From contig JANQGG010000058.1 in the NCBI GenBank assembly GCA_028277445.1, positions 1 to 34,368 on the forward strand: a stretch of 34,368 nucleotides of DNA, given 5' to 3'. The notes under the pieces are model-generated. The model searched no databases, was not told where the DNA came from, and saw only the letters and a list, made by a program, of their open reading frames with translations. Shown here piece by piece: positions 21,444-29,432 of the stretch. The number at the start of each line of letters is the position of its first letter. The stretch's first letter is position 1. Origin of the DNA: Chloroherpetonaceae bacterium. GTDB taxonomy: Bacteria; Bacteroidota; Chlorobiia; Chlorobiales; Chloroherpetonaceae. Both the position numbers and the translations under genes were made by a program.

Positions 21444-24215
21444 TTATAAAACCAATTCTTTAACAGGCGGTGTGAACCTGGTGAGCGAAATGCCTTCTAC
21501 GGCTTCTTTGTACTCGTCCAGAGTTGGCGTTCTGCCAAGAATGGCTGAGAGTACCACAACAGGCGCAGAGGCCAGTAAGGACTCACCTTTCTTTTCCGGT
21601 GCGTCGGCCACAACACGTCCCTGGAATAAACGGGTAGAGGTTGCCAGAACAGTATCGCCTTTTACAGCTTTTTCCTGGTTACCCATACACAGGTTACAAC
21701 CGGGGCGCTCGAGATACATGGTGTTATCGTACTCGGTGCGGGCGGTTAGTTTTGGCGCGGCATCATCAAACTCAAATCCGGCATATTTCTGGAGAATATC
21801 CCAGTCGCCTTCTTCTTTGAGCTCATCAATGATGTTGTAAGTCGGCGGCGTGACCACCAAAGGCGCCTTAAACTCAACATTGCCGTTGGCTTTTTCCACA
21901 TTTCTGAGAATCTGGGCGGTGATCTTCAGATCGCCCTTATGAACCATACACGATCCCACAAATCCAAGATCTACTTTTTTCTCACCGCCATAGAAAGAAA
22001 GCGCGCGGATGGTATCGTGTGTGTAGCGTTTGGAGACATCTTCGTTATACACATCCGGGTCGGCGATCATGGGTTCGGTAATGGCATCCAGATCTACTTC
22101 AAACTCGGCATAATACTTCGCATCCTTATCAGGCGATAAGGCCGATTTTTCGCCGGATTTAATTTCAGCAATTCGCTTATCGGCTTTATCAATCAGGCCC
22201 TGTAGGACTTTCTTATCGTTGTCCATTCCTTTATCGATCATGATCTGGATACGGTTCTTGGCAAGCTCAAGCGACTCGATCAGGATTTCATCCTGTGAAA
22301 TGCAGATAGAGGCTTTGGCTTTCATCTCGGCTGTCCAGTCGGTGAACACAAAGGCCTGGTCGGCTAGCAATGTTCCAATATGAACCTCAATTACACGGCC
22401 CTGGAATACATTCTCGCCGCCAAACGTCTTGAGCATCTGGGCCTGCGTGGCATGAACCACATCGCGGAAGTCCATGTAATCCTTCATCTGTCCTTTAAAT
22501 GTAACCTTCACAGATTCAGGTATCGGCATGGAGGCTTCACCGGTAGCCAGCGCCAAGGCAACGGTTCCGGAGTCAGCGCCGAAGGCAACGCCTTTAGACA
22601 TACGGGTGTGAGAGTCGCCACCGATGGTGATGTCCCAATCATCAACCGTAATATCGTTGAGCACTTTGTGGATGACGTCCGTCATGGCAGGGTAATTGTC
22701 TTTAGGATCGCGGGCGGTGATCATGCCGAAATCATTCATGAATTTCATGAGTTTCGGGATGTTGGTCTGGGCTTTTTTGTCCCAAACCGACGCGGTATGG
22801 CAGCCCGACTGGAAACCCGCATCAACTATCGGTGAAATAACTGTGGCAGCCATAGCCTCCAATTCCTGGGAGGTCATCAGACCGGTGGTATCCTGCGAAC
22901 CGACAATGTTGACTTCAACACGAACATCGGAACCGGCGTGGAGCGTTTTTCCCGGTGTTGTGCCAACGGCGTTTTTGTTAAATATTTTTTCTACAGCGGT
23001 CAGGCCTTGTCCCTCGTGAGAGATATCTTTAGAAGGCGCATATACCGTTGGCATATCTACGCCAAGGGTTTTAGCTGCAAATGTCTGGAGTTTTTTACCA
23101 AATACCACCGCGTAAGAACCGCCGGCTTTGATAAACTCTAGCTTCTGAGGCGTTAATGAGGTCGAAATATCAATCAACTCCTCTGCGCCTTTACAGAGCT
23201 TCTTTTGTTTGATATTGATTGTTAGTTCCGTACCGGTGGCCACAGAGTAGGCTTGCTCTAACACAGGTTCGCCGTCTTTGTCCAGAACCGGCTTACCATC
23301 GGCGTCCGTCTTTTTAACCCAGTTTTTAAGGTCAACACCAATACCGCCTGTAACGCCAACTGTGGTCAGGAAAATCGGAGAAATACCGTTAGTGCCGGCA
23401 ACAATCGGGGCAATATTGACAAACGGCACATACTGGCTGGCTGGCTTACCAGTCCACAAGGCCACATTATTAACGCCCGACATTCTGGATGAACCCACAC
23501 CCATGGTGCCTTTCTCGGCAATCAACATGATGCTTTTGCCAGGGCGTTCGGCTTTCAAGGCCGTGATCTCTTCCTGGGCTTCGGGAGAAATTAAACATTT
23601 ACCATGCAATTCGCGGTCGGAGCGTGAGTGAGCCTGGTTACCCGGTGAGAGTAAATCGGTAGAGATATCACCTTCGCCAACGATATAGGTTACAATATCA
23701 ATGGTTTCAGGCACAGCCGGAAGCTTGGTAAAGAACTCGGCTTTCGCGTAGCTTTCCAGTATATCTTTGGCGATGGCGTTACCACTTTTGAAGGCCTCTT
23801 CCAGGCGTGCCATATCGGCATCATAAAGGAAGACTTGTGTTTTCAGAACATCAGCAGCTTGCGAGGCAACGGAGGCATCATTGCCCAGGGCTAGATCAAG
23901 AAGTACTTTAATGGATGGGCCGCCCTTCATGTGTGATAACTGCTCAAAGGCAAAGGCTGGCGTAATTTCTTCAATTACAGATTCTCCAAGAATGATCTCT
24001 TGTAAGAATGTCGCTTTAACACCGGCAGCACTTGTGGTGCCAGGTAACACGTTATAAATAAAGAAATTAAGCGAATCTTTGCGATGCGGATTATCAGCGT
24101 CCTTGATTTGCGAAATAATCTCGCTCAAGAGTTCGGCATCATCAATCGGCTTTGGGTGAAGTCCCTCGCCTTTTCGTTCTTGAATCTCCTTCAGGTATTC
24201 ATCATATTTGCTCAT
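21444..24215 (-). CDS. acnB: Aconitate hydratase B
   Basis: The 923-residue protein is a bifunctional aconitase B, interconverting citrate and isocitrate in the TCA cycle. It starts with the HEAT-like domain unique to AcnB (DSLNFFIYNVLPGTTSAAGV), followed by the swivel region, and the catalytic domains with DDWDITIGGDSHTR and GADSGTVALALATGEA. The [4Fe-4S] ligands are Cys756 (GSCMVHKGD) and Cys840/Cys843 (RPGCNLCMGNQ). Length is slightly above that of the E. coli enzyme, due to extra loops such as the VDLKNWVKKTDADGKPVLD segment. It has its own terminator and a long AT-rich upstream region. It appears intact and housekeeping; a partial duplicate lies downstream. Confidence 0.95.
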   Translation of the reverse strand: MSKYDEYLKEIQERKGEGLHPKPIDDAELLSEIISQIKDADNPHRKDSLNFFIYNVLPGTTSAAGVKATFLQEIILGESVIEEITPAFAFEQLSHMKGGPSIKVLLDLALGNDASVASQAADVLKTQVFLYDADMARLEEAFKSGNAIAKDILESYAKAEFFTKLPAVPETIDIVTYIVGEGDISTDLLSPGNQAHSRSDRELHGKCLISPEAQEEITALKAERPGKSIMLIAEKGTMGVGSSRMSGVNNVALWTGKPASQYVPFVNIAPIVAGTNGISPIFLTTVGVTGGIGVDLKNWVKKTDADGKPVLDKDGEPVLEQAYSVATGTELTINIKQKKLCKGAEELIDISTSLTPQKLEFIKAGGSYAVVFGKKLQTFAAKTLGVDMPTVYAPSKDISHEGQGLTAVEKIFNKNAVGTTPGKTLHAGSDVRVEVNIVGSQDTTGLMTSQELEAMAATVISPIVDAGFQSGCHTASVWDKKAQTNIPKLMKFMNDFGMITARDPKDNYPAMTDVIHKVLNDITVDDWDITIGGDSHTRMSKGVAFGADSGTVALALATGEASMPIPESVKVTFKGQMKDYMDFRDVVHATQAQMLKTFGGENVFQGRVIEVHIGTLLADQAFVFTDWTAEMKAKASICISQDEILIESLELAKNRIQIMIDKGMDNDKKVLQGLIDKADKRIAEIKSGEKSALSPDKDAKYYAEFEVDLDAITEPMIADPDVYNEDVSKRYTHDTIRALSFYGGEKKVDLGFVGSCMVHKGDLKITAQILRNVEKANGNVEFKAPLVVTPPTYNIIDELKEEGDWDILQKYAGFEFDDAAPKLTARTEYDNTMYLERPGCNLCMGNQEKAVKGDTVLATSTRLFQGRVVADAPEKKGESLLASAPVVVLSAILGRTPTLDEYKEAVEGISLTRFTPPVKELVL

Positions 24216-24547
24216 AAATACTTTCTTTTTTTAATGATTGATTTAAAAGGTTACAGTAATGTACAGAAATCGAATACGTACAGTCTTATGTAAAACCGTA
24301 CATAGGAATAATGTTTGATTTAAGGTGAAATGATGATCAAAAAGAACAGCAACTGTTTCTTTGTAGAAGAGCCATATAGTAAGCCTTTATCATCTGAATG
24401 ACAAATGCAACAGCCAATTTTAGCGGTGTAAAATACAGATTTATTTCTAAGAATGCATCCTAAAAAAGATTTATAATTGAGGTTTCTGAATTTTATTGGT
24501 GGGATGGGTTTGGGATTAGGTGTGGCGGGGTGTTTTGTCCGATGGTT
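24216..24547. other. acnB upstream region, no gene seen
   Basis: This stretch has no credible open frame. A short repeat GTACAG...GTACAG and an inverted pair GTAC/GTAC with variable spacing lie at about 24257-24304 just upstream of acnB and might be part of its promoter control, but no consensus is clear. The G-rich stretch at about 24500-24535 is unexplained. Confidence 0.3.
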
Positions 24548-24685
24548 TTACTTTTTTACCGGTTCCTGGTTCAACGCATCGGAAAGTGTGGGTAATTGAA
24601 TATCACTAGCTCCATTTTCAATTCGAGACATAAAACTCTTTTGTATTCCGGTCTTTTGAGCTAATTGCTCTAAAATATTCTTCAT
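24548..24685 (-). pseudogene. Fragment of an XRE-family helix-turn-helix gene
   Basis: The 45-residue frame MKNILEQLAQKTGIQKSFMS, RIENGASDIQLPTLSDALNQ ends at KK-stop. The middle is the second helix-turn-helix region of HigA-like XRE regulators (TGIQKSF.SRIENG.SDIQL.TL). The first helix is altered and the C-terminal half is missing, so it looks like a relic. Its ATG overlaps the TGA of the frameshifted TPR gene. Confidence 0.5.
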
Positions 24686-25307
24686 TCAAAGTCATTTATA
24701 TTGTTTTTATTTGTTGTAGTACTTTTAATAAATTCCTCTCTTGTCATATGTAACAACATTTTAGCTTTAGAATTATCGGGTTTCTCAGATAGAATATCCT
24801 TTATCTCAGACCTGCCTAGATTCTCTTTACCAAGATGTAAGCAAACGCACGATTCATTTTATTTTCATAATAATACTTATCCGGATTAGAGTTAATTTTT
24901 TCTGTATATAAGTCAATCCCCTTATTATAATAATCAAGAGCAACTCTTTTATCTCCACTGTTTTCATATAACATTCCTGTATAAACCCAATAATCAGCAG
25001 ATAAAGGCTCAAGTTCTATAAGTTTCTCAGATATAGAAATGGCTGAGTCAAGTTGTCCGATCATTGAATAAGCCACAGTTAAATTTCCATAAGCAATTCT
25101 ATATGTTTCATCAGTTTGAATTGATTTTTTTAAATAATGAATTGCACTATCTGGATTGTCAGGTAAGTAACTACATGCTTTATTGTTTAGTTGGATGGCT
25201 GTAGTATCAAATTTATTCTGAAGTTTTGAATCTATATTAACCTCTGCATTCTTATTATCGCAACTGAATAAAACGACAATTAGAAAAGCACTTACTAAAA
25301 CTTTCAT
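24682..25307 (-). pseudogene. TPR lipoprotein gene with probable frameshift near its 3' end
   Basis: The protein starts with a lipoprotein signal (VLVSAFLIVVLFSC, lipid Cys16) and has two to three TPR-like units (LPDNPDSAIHYLKKSIQTD; YRIAYGNLTVAYSMIGQLDS; ADYWVYTGMLYENSGDKRVA). It would be anchored in a membrane facing the periplasm. The frame closes at 24816 after AYILVKRI. In another frame the sequence continues without stops as LHLGKENLGRSEIKDIL...MLLHMTREEFIKS to a TGA at 24682. The conserved-looking tail suggests a one-base indel near 24840 broke the gene. If the frame is real, a 163-residue truncated product would be made from 24816-25307. Confidence 0.55.
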
Positions 25308-25350
25308 ATAATTAAAATTGAGTTTATATCTTCATTTTTAAATAGTTAGA

Positions 25351-25377
25351 CCGCATTTGCTATAGTCGATGTTGTGC
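25351..25377 (-). repeat. Half attC-like site downstream of DUF4259 gene
   Basis: CCGCATTTGCTATAGTCGATGTTGTGC is cut here to its pattern: it resembles CCCGCATTACGTATAGCC followed by ATGTTGTGC in the site at 12963-12995. It starts about 12 bases after the stop codon of the DUF4259 gene. The opposite arm and R' box are missing because the TPR gene begins within 45 bases. It seems a truncated recombination site. Confidence 0.45.
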
Positions 25378-25389
25378 AACGCTTTATTT

Positions 25390-26241
25390 TCAAAATTTCC
25401 ACCATTTCCTTTTTTTTGTCAAATCTGTCAATGGAAATGATATAGTTTCTCCTTTATCCTTTTCGTATTCAAGCTGACTATTGACGGGTTCGATGATATG
25501 ATGCCAACCTGCTGAAAAACTCGCTTTTATTTCTGTCCCGTTTGGTGTGTAATCTTTGTCTACCTGGATTTTATCAACGACTTCAAAAAGGTCAGAGTAT
25601 TCTTTTTTAAATCTGTCTGGAATGTACCAAGTTACTTGTGGTTCATTTTTCCAATTGCCAAAGCTTGCAACGAGAACTTTCGATTTTTCATAATCCTTTT
25701 TTACTGGTCGGTTTGGTTGATTAAGTCTGGTCGAAACTATGAGATTGTAACCATAACCTGTTTTGTGGTCAGCCGCCAACACGACTGCACCTCCGTAATT
25801 CCCATTTTCTAACTTAAAAGTCAAGCAAGTACCTTTTTCAAAAATCGGGTCTTTAACTTTTTTCTTTTTCCTTGCTTTCGCTATGGGCTTCTCTGAACTG
25901 ATTTTGTCAAGAAATTTGTCAAGAGCAATTTTTCGCTTTTTGACTTCAGATTCGTCAGCATCAAGTTCTCGCCAAACTTCTAAGTCTTGTCGGCTTTCGA
26001 TAATGGACTTTACCTTTTGATAAGTCTCTTGGTCAAGACTTTTTGTTTCCCAAAGTGCCAAGGCAAGAACGAACCAAAAGTTATTACTATCGTCTGGATT
26101 GTTGATTAAATCCTTATTCTCCTGAATTAGTTTTTTGGAAATATCAGCAGGTTCTTGTCCTTCGTTGTACAAGTCGAAAAAGTCAGCATAAATGTCGCTT
26201 GAAGTGTCGTTACTTTTTATTGCTGGTCCCCAAGTTCCCAT
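25390..26241 (-). CDS. DUF4259 domain protein with Imm26-like C-terminal region
   Basis: The 283-residue protein starts MGTWGPAIKSNDTSSDIYAD, the hallmark of DUF4259 (MGTWG...N D.A.D), followed by a helical part (ISKKLIQENKDL, FWFVLALALWETKSLD). A basic linker (AKARKKKKVKD) leads to a beta-rich region, GTCLTFKLENGNYGGAVVLA and GYNLIVSTRLNQ, like immunity protein 26 domains. DUF4259 proteins are often found with polymorphic toxin immunity genes; the function is not established. No toxin is adjacent. It is a cassette gene, with a half attC-like site after its stop and a dispersed repeat before its start. Confidence 0.7.
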   Translation of the reverse strand: MGTWGPAIKSNDTSSDIYADFFDLYNEGQEPADISKKLIQENKDLINNPDDSNNFWFVLALALWETKSLDQETYQKVKSIIESRQDLEVWRELDADESEVKKRKIALDKFLDKISSEKPIAKARKKKKVKDPIFEKGTCLTFKLENGNYGGAVVLAADHKTGYGYNLIVSTRLNQPNRPVKKDYEKSKVLVASFGNWKNEPQVTWYIPDRFKKEYSDLFEVVDKIQVDKDYTPNGTEIKASFSAGWHHIIEPVNSQLEYEKDKGETISFPLTDLTKKRKWWKF

Positions 26242-26271
26242 TGATTGATTTTGTCTGTTTTAACTGTTGGA

Positions 26272-26453
26272 CAACGTTTGTGTGTAAACCATTCTTCTAA
26301 TCCCTCCACATCAACGGTATAAAAATAATAAGCCTTATCCTAGTTTTATAATGAAAGCCAACCCGTGAGCAGGAGATTGTTGTAAAAGACATATTACAAA
26401 AGACGGGGGAACATCTCAAGCAGAATGTGTTAGGCAAAAGGGCATTTGGGGTA
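26272..26453 (-). repeat. Dispersed two-hairpin repeat, copy 4
   Basis: The copy starts ACAACGTTTGTGTGTAAACC and includes CCAACCCGTGAGCAGGAGAT and TTGTTGTAAAAGACATATTA. It then continues for about 50 bases (CATCTCAAGCAGAATGTGT, AGGCAAAAGGGCATTTGG) that are shared only with copy 5 at 27582. Copies 4 and 5 are direct repeats that flank the RES-Xre module. Confidence 0.65.
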
Positions 26454-26501
26454 CCTCATCAATAAGAAGTTGCTAGCATTTACAGCATTGTTACATTTGT
26501 A

Positions 26502-26975
26502 TTATTGCGATTGTTTAAACCGGCTATCAAATATGAAAGGCGTTGTTGATATGACGGATATCTTGTTAATATCGGGGTGGTTTGGATTTATCAGGTAATT
26601 AAATTCCTGTGGTACAATTGCGCTTGGGACTTTTAATACGGCTGCCATTTTTTCTTTTACAAAATCATCACCGATAAACTGCGTTTCTAATAGCGGTGGT
26701 TTGGAATCCCAGGACTCTGGCAAATCTGCATGTTGCAGTTCAAGAATGGTAAGTTCATCAGGTATATCGATTTCAACGATGTGTCTATCCACAGGCAAAT
26801 CTTCGCTTAGATCCAAATGCACCGATACTTCCAGTACAGCCAATGCTCTGGATTGTGCGGTATAGACCAGGTAAGTATTTAAACTGTTCCAACGATAGCC
26901 TTCGGTTAATGCGGCTCCAATGCCTTGTAAAGTGGTTTCAAGGTATTTTTCCCGTTCAATTCTGAAAACTTTCAT
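26502..26975 (-). CDS. RES-domain toxin (NAD+ phosphorylase family)
   Basis: The 157-residue protein is a RES-domain toxin: MKVFRIEREKYLETTLQGIG, ALTEGYRWNSLNTYLVYTAQ, SRALAVLEVSVHL, then DIPDELTILE. The family is named after conserved Arg, Glu and Ser, which here fit Arg in FRIER or YRWNS, Glu in AVLEV and Ser near the C-terminus (VPSAIVPQEFNYLINPNHPD). Family members degrade NAD+ and stop growth. The start overlaps the stop of the upstream Xre antitoxin gene by one base. No truncation is visible. Confidence 0.85.
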   Translation of the reverse strand: MKVFRIEREKYLETTLQGIGAALTEGYRWNSLNTYLVYTAQSRALAVLEVSVHLDLSEDLPVDRHIVEIDIPDELTILELQHADLPESWDSKPPLLETQFIGDDFVKEKMAAVLKVPSAIVPQEFNYLINPNHPDINKISVISTTPFIFDSRFKQSQ

Positions 26976-27475
26976 CAGGCCATGTTGCCGTATTCAAGTC
27001 TGTTCAATGCACTATGAACTTCCTGTATGCCTGTAATGCAGTCAAATAAGCTTTCAGGAGCCACGCCGCCAAGCGATAAATTTGGCTTTTTGAGCCAACG
27101 CTGAAATTTATCTTTTTCATTGTTGAATACTTCAAGCCCGAAATCAAGCGCTTCCGATAAAAACAGAATTACTTCGCTATCGCGCTCACTCAGAAGATCA
27201 TGTTCTCTTTTTTTCTTATTGTACGTGGTTTGCGCCAAATCTAAATAATGCAGCAACTGCTTTACAGGTAAATTGGCTTTCTCACCAATAAATTCTATGG
27301 CGTCGTAAGGTAATCCTTTACGAATAATAGCGATCCTCTCCATTCTGTTTTCCCAAGTAACCATGCCACTTGATGTTACAATGGCCCATTTAGGCCTTTG
27401 TGCTCTTACGATTTCAGCCCGTTTGATACTGGCTTTGGGATTAAACGATTTGAAGTCGGTTTTACTTTTTTTCAT
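26975..27475 (-). CDS. Xre/MbcA/ParS-type antitoxin (DUF2384)
   Basis: The 166-residue protein pairs with the RES toxin. An N-terminal extension is followed by a helical DNA-binding-like region (ERIAIIRKGLPYDAIEFIGEK, LPVKQLLHYLDLAQTTYNKKKRE), then the DUF2384 toxin-binding domain (DSEVILFLSEALDFGLEVFNNE, FQRWLKKPNLSLGGVAPESL, FDCITGIQEVHSALNRLEYG). It should block the toxin active site and repress the operon. Two palindromes just upstream of its start are likely its operator. Confidence 0.85.
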   Translation of the reverse strand: MKKSKTDFKSFNPKASIKRAEIVRAQRPKWAIVTSSGMVTWENRMERIAIIRKGLPYDAIEFIGEKANLPVKQLLHYLDLAQTTYNKKKREHDLLSERDSEVILFLSEALDFGLEVFNNEKDKFQRWLKKPNLSLGGVAPESLFDCITGIQEVHSALNRLEYGNMA

Positions 27476-27490
27476 ACCAAGCTCGTAATA

Positions 27491-27530
27491 ATATATTTAC
27501 TGTAAATATATAGCAATATTGCTGTATATA
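27491..27530 (-). promoter_or_regulatory. Operator-like palindromes upstream of RES-Xre operon
   Basis: A perfect 21-bp palindrome with arms ATATATTTAC and GTAAATATAT (27491-27511) is followed by AGCAATATTGCT (27512-27523), itself perfect and extended by TATA on both sides. They lie 16-50 bases upstream of the antitoxin start codon, as expected for an autoregulatory operator overlapping the promoter. Confidence 0.6.
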
Positions 27531-27570
27531 CAAGTTTTTATGTAGAATGCAGGCCAAAAGTTTCAACATT

Positions 27571-27677
27571 GAGTCTGAAGCAGACCAATCCATAAGCAGG
27601 GGATTGTTGTAAAAGACATATTACAAAAGTCGGAGAAACATCTCAAGCAGAATGTGTCAGGCAAAAGGGTATTTGAG
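27571..27677 (-). repeat. Dispersed two-hairpin repeat, copy 5 (partial)
   Basis: It contains the shared CCATAAGCAGGGGATTGTTG, AAAAGACATATTACAAAAG and CATCTCAAGCAGAATGTGTC blocks but lacks the R'-like end seen in copies 1, 3 and 4. Together with copy 4 it forms a direct repeat of about 100 bp on either side of the toxin-antitoxin module. Confidence 0.6.
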
Positions 27678-27723
27678 GGATTAGATCAATCCGGTTATCC
27701 AGTTACAACTGATATAAAAAACA

Positions 27724-28434
27724 TCACCGGTATTCAGGATTTTCGAAATTCCAGCGAGCGCCGGTATCCCAGTCTTTGCGGGAATTGCCATAAGCAGGGT
27801 AGCCGTTTGCTTGCTTTAAAAGTGCAGCTAAATGCATCAGGTTGTAGGTCATGAACGTGGTGTTGCGGTTGGTAAAGTTGTTTTCACGTGCGTTGGATTC
27901 TTTATCCAGATAGCTGGGACCAGGACCTATTTCACCGAGCCAGCCGCAATCAGCTTGTGGGGGGATGCTGTAGCCCAGATGCTGCAGGGCATACAAAATG
28001 CCCATCGCGCAATGCTTGGCGCCATCCTCATTTCCAGTGATCACACAGCCGCCAACTTTCCCGTAATACAAATACTGGCCCTTGTCGTTCAGCATGCCAC
28101 TCATGCCATAAAGCCGTTCAATGAGCTTGGTGGCCTCGGAGGAGCGTTCGCCGAGCCAAATGGGTGTGCCCAACACCAAAATATCGGCCTCAAAAATGCG
28201 TTTGAAAAGCTCCGGCCACTCATCGCTTTCCCAGCCATACTCTTTCATATCGGGATAGATTCCAACAGCAACATCGTGGTCAACCAAACGCAATGTATCC
28301 ACCGCTACACCTTCAGCTTTCATGATGTTCTGGGAGAGTTTCATTAATCCTTCCGTATGGCTCAATGCAGGGGAGCGTTTCAGGGTGCAATTAACGAACA
28401 TGGCCTTGAGATTGGAAAAGTCAGGGTTTGGCAT
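27724..28434 (-). CDS. Flavodoxin-family / NAD(P)H-dependent FMN reductase-like protein
   Basis: The 236-residue protein has a flavodoxin-like fold: the FMN phosphate loop region NCTLKRSPALSHTEGLM, then ADILVLGTPIWLGERSSEATKLIERL typical of NADPH-dependent FMN reductases, and VGGCVITGNEDGAKHCAMGILYALQHLGY. It would transfer electrons from NAD(P)H to quinones or other acceptors via FMN; the substrate is unknown. The C-terminal extension (FTNRNTTFMTYNLMHLAALLK) fits a subfamily of about 230 residues. The gene has no adjacent partner and seems chromosomal rather than cassette-like. Confidence 0.85.
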   Translation of the reverse strand: MPNPDFSNLKAMFVNCTLKRSPALSHTEGLMKLSQNIMKAEGVAVDTLRLVDHDVAVGIYPDMKEYGWESDEWPELFKRIFEADILVLGTPIWLGERSSEATKLIERLYGMSGMLNDKGQYLYYGKVGGCVITGNEDGAKHCAMGILYALQHLGYSIPPQADCGWLGEIGPGPSYLDKESNARENNFTNRNTTFMTYNLMHLAALLKQANGYPAYGNSRKDWDTGARWNFENPEYR

Positions 28435-28634
28435 GATGAGCGCTGTTTTAAGCGTTTTTGGATATTTCCGGGATAGCTGTTTATGCTAACATCAAATGGC
28501 GTTTATCCATTTCCAAGGCATTCGGGGAAAAGATCACCATAAATATAGGAATTGGTTTTTAATCCCTGTGATATTCATGATATATTTAAATTCAGCCATT
28601 ACATTTTAGTCTAACGGTTTAAACCAGTTCCAGC

Positions 28635-29432
28635 ATGAAGTGCACGGTTATTGAGCATAACTATAAAACAGAACACATAAAAAAACACTGGTTAAGCGGC
28701 CTTTCACCAAGCATGGCCTTTTATTTACCGATGATGGGCACGGTTTGGAGATCCTCACGTTCAGCGAAACGCGGCAAATATAAAGATAAAGAATGGGTGG
28801 AAAGCAGCTATGAGATTTTTCATTATTTAGAGCGTGCCGGTTTAATATTTCATGTGGAAAATTTTGATGTGGTAAAAAACCTGGATGAGCCCTGTGTGTT
28901 TATCGGCAATCACATGAGCACGCTGGAAACCTTTGTGTTGCCCTATGTTATTCAACCTCACCAACCTATAGTTTTTGTCGTTAAAAAAGAACTGACAGAA
29001 TACCCGTTTTTTCGGCATGTCAATAACAGTCGCAATCCGATTGTGGTCGGTCGCCAAAACCCAAAAGAGGATTTGCAGAACATGATCAGCCAATCCCAGG
29101 ATCGTTTGTCCAAAGGCATTTCAATTATGATCTTTCCACAAACCACCCGAACGCCCAAGTTTGATCCCGAGCAGTTTAACTCCATTGGGGTAAAAATTGC
29201 CAAACGTAACAATGCGCCAGTGGTGCCGCTGGCTTTAAAAACCAACGCGTGGGGGAATGGTAGGCTGATCAAGGATTTCGGGAAAATTGATCCGAAGCTT
29301 CATGTGCATTTCGCGTTTCACGAACCGATCAAAGTTGAAGGAACAGGCAAAGAGACGCATGAATTTATTATTGAGTTTATACAGGGAAAACTTGCTGAAT
29401 GGCAACAGGAAAGCGAACAGAGATTAAAGTAA
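28635..29432 (+). CDS. PlsC-like 1-acyl-glycerol-3-phosphate acyltransferase family protein
   Basis: The 265-residue protein resembles lysophospholipid acyltransferases: the catalytic block GNHMSTLETF (His93), block II-like PFFRHVNNSRNPIVVGRQNP, and block III FPQTTRTPKFDPEQF (167-181), then the final APVVPLALKTNAWG. The usual HX4D motif is HX4E here (His93, Glu98), and the FPEGTRS motif is FPQTTRT. These changes could alter the acyl acceptor. A hydrophobic stretch near residues 21-36 may associate with the membrane. The gene ends 33 bases inside the next reading frame, so both are probably co-transcribed. Confidence 0.8.
   Translation: MKCTVIEHNYKTEHIKKHWLSGLSPSMAFYLPMMGTVWRSSRSAKRGKYKDKEWVESSYEIFHYLERAGLIFHVENFDVVKNLDEPCVFIGNHMSTLETFVLPYVIQPHQPIVFVVKKELTEYPFFRHVNNSRNPIVVGRQNPKEDLQNMISQSQDRLSKGISIMIFPQTTRTPKFDPEQFNSIGVKIAKRNNAPVVPLALKTNAWGNGRLIKDFGKIDPKLHVHFAFHEPIKVEGTGKETHEFIIEFIQGKLAEWQQESEQRLK

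Noticed and set aside
22380-22835. Long plus-strand frame of 151 codons inside acnB
   Set aside because: Antisense shadow of an intact conserved gene.
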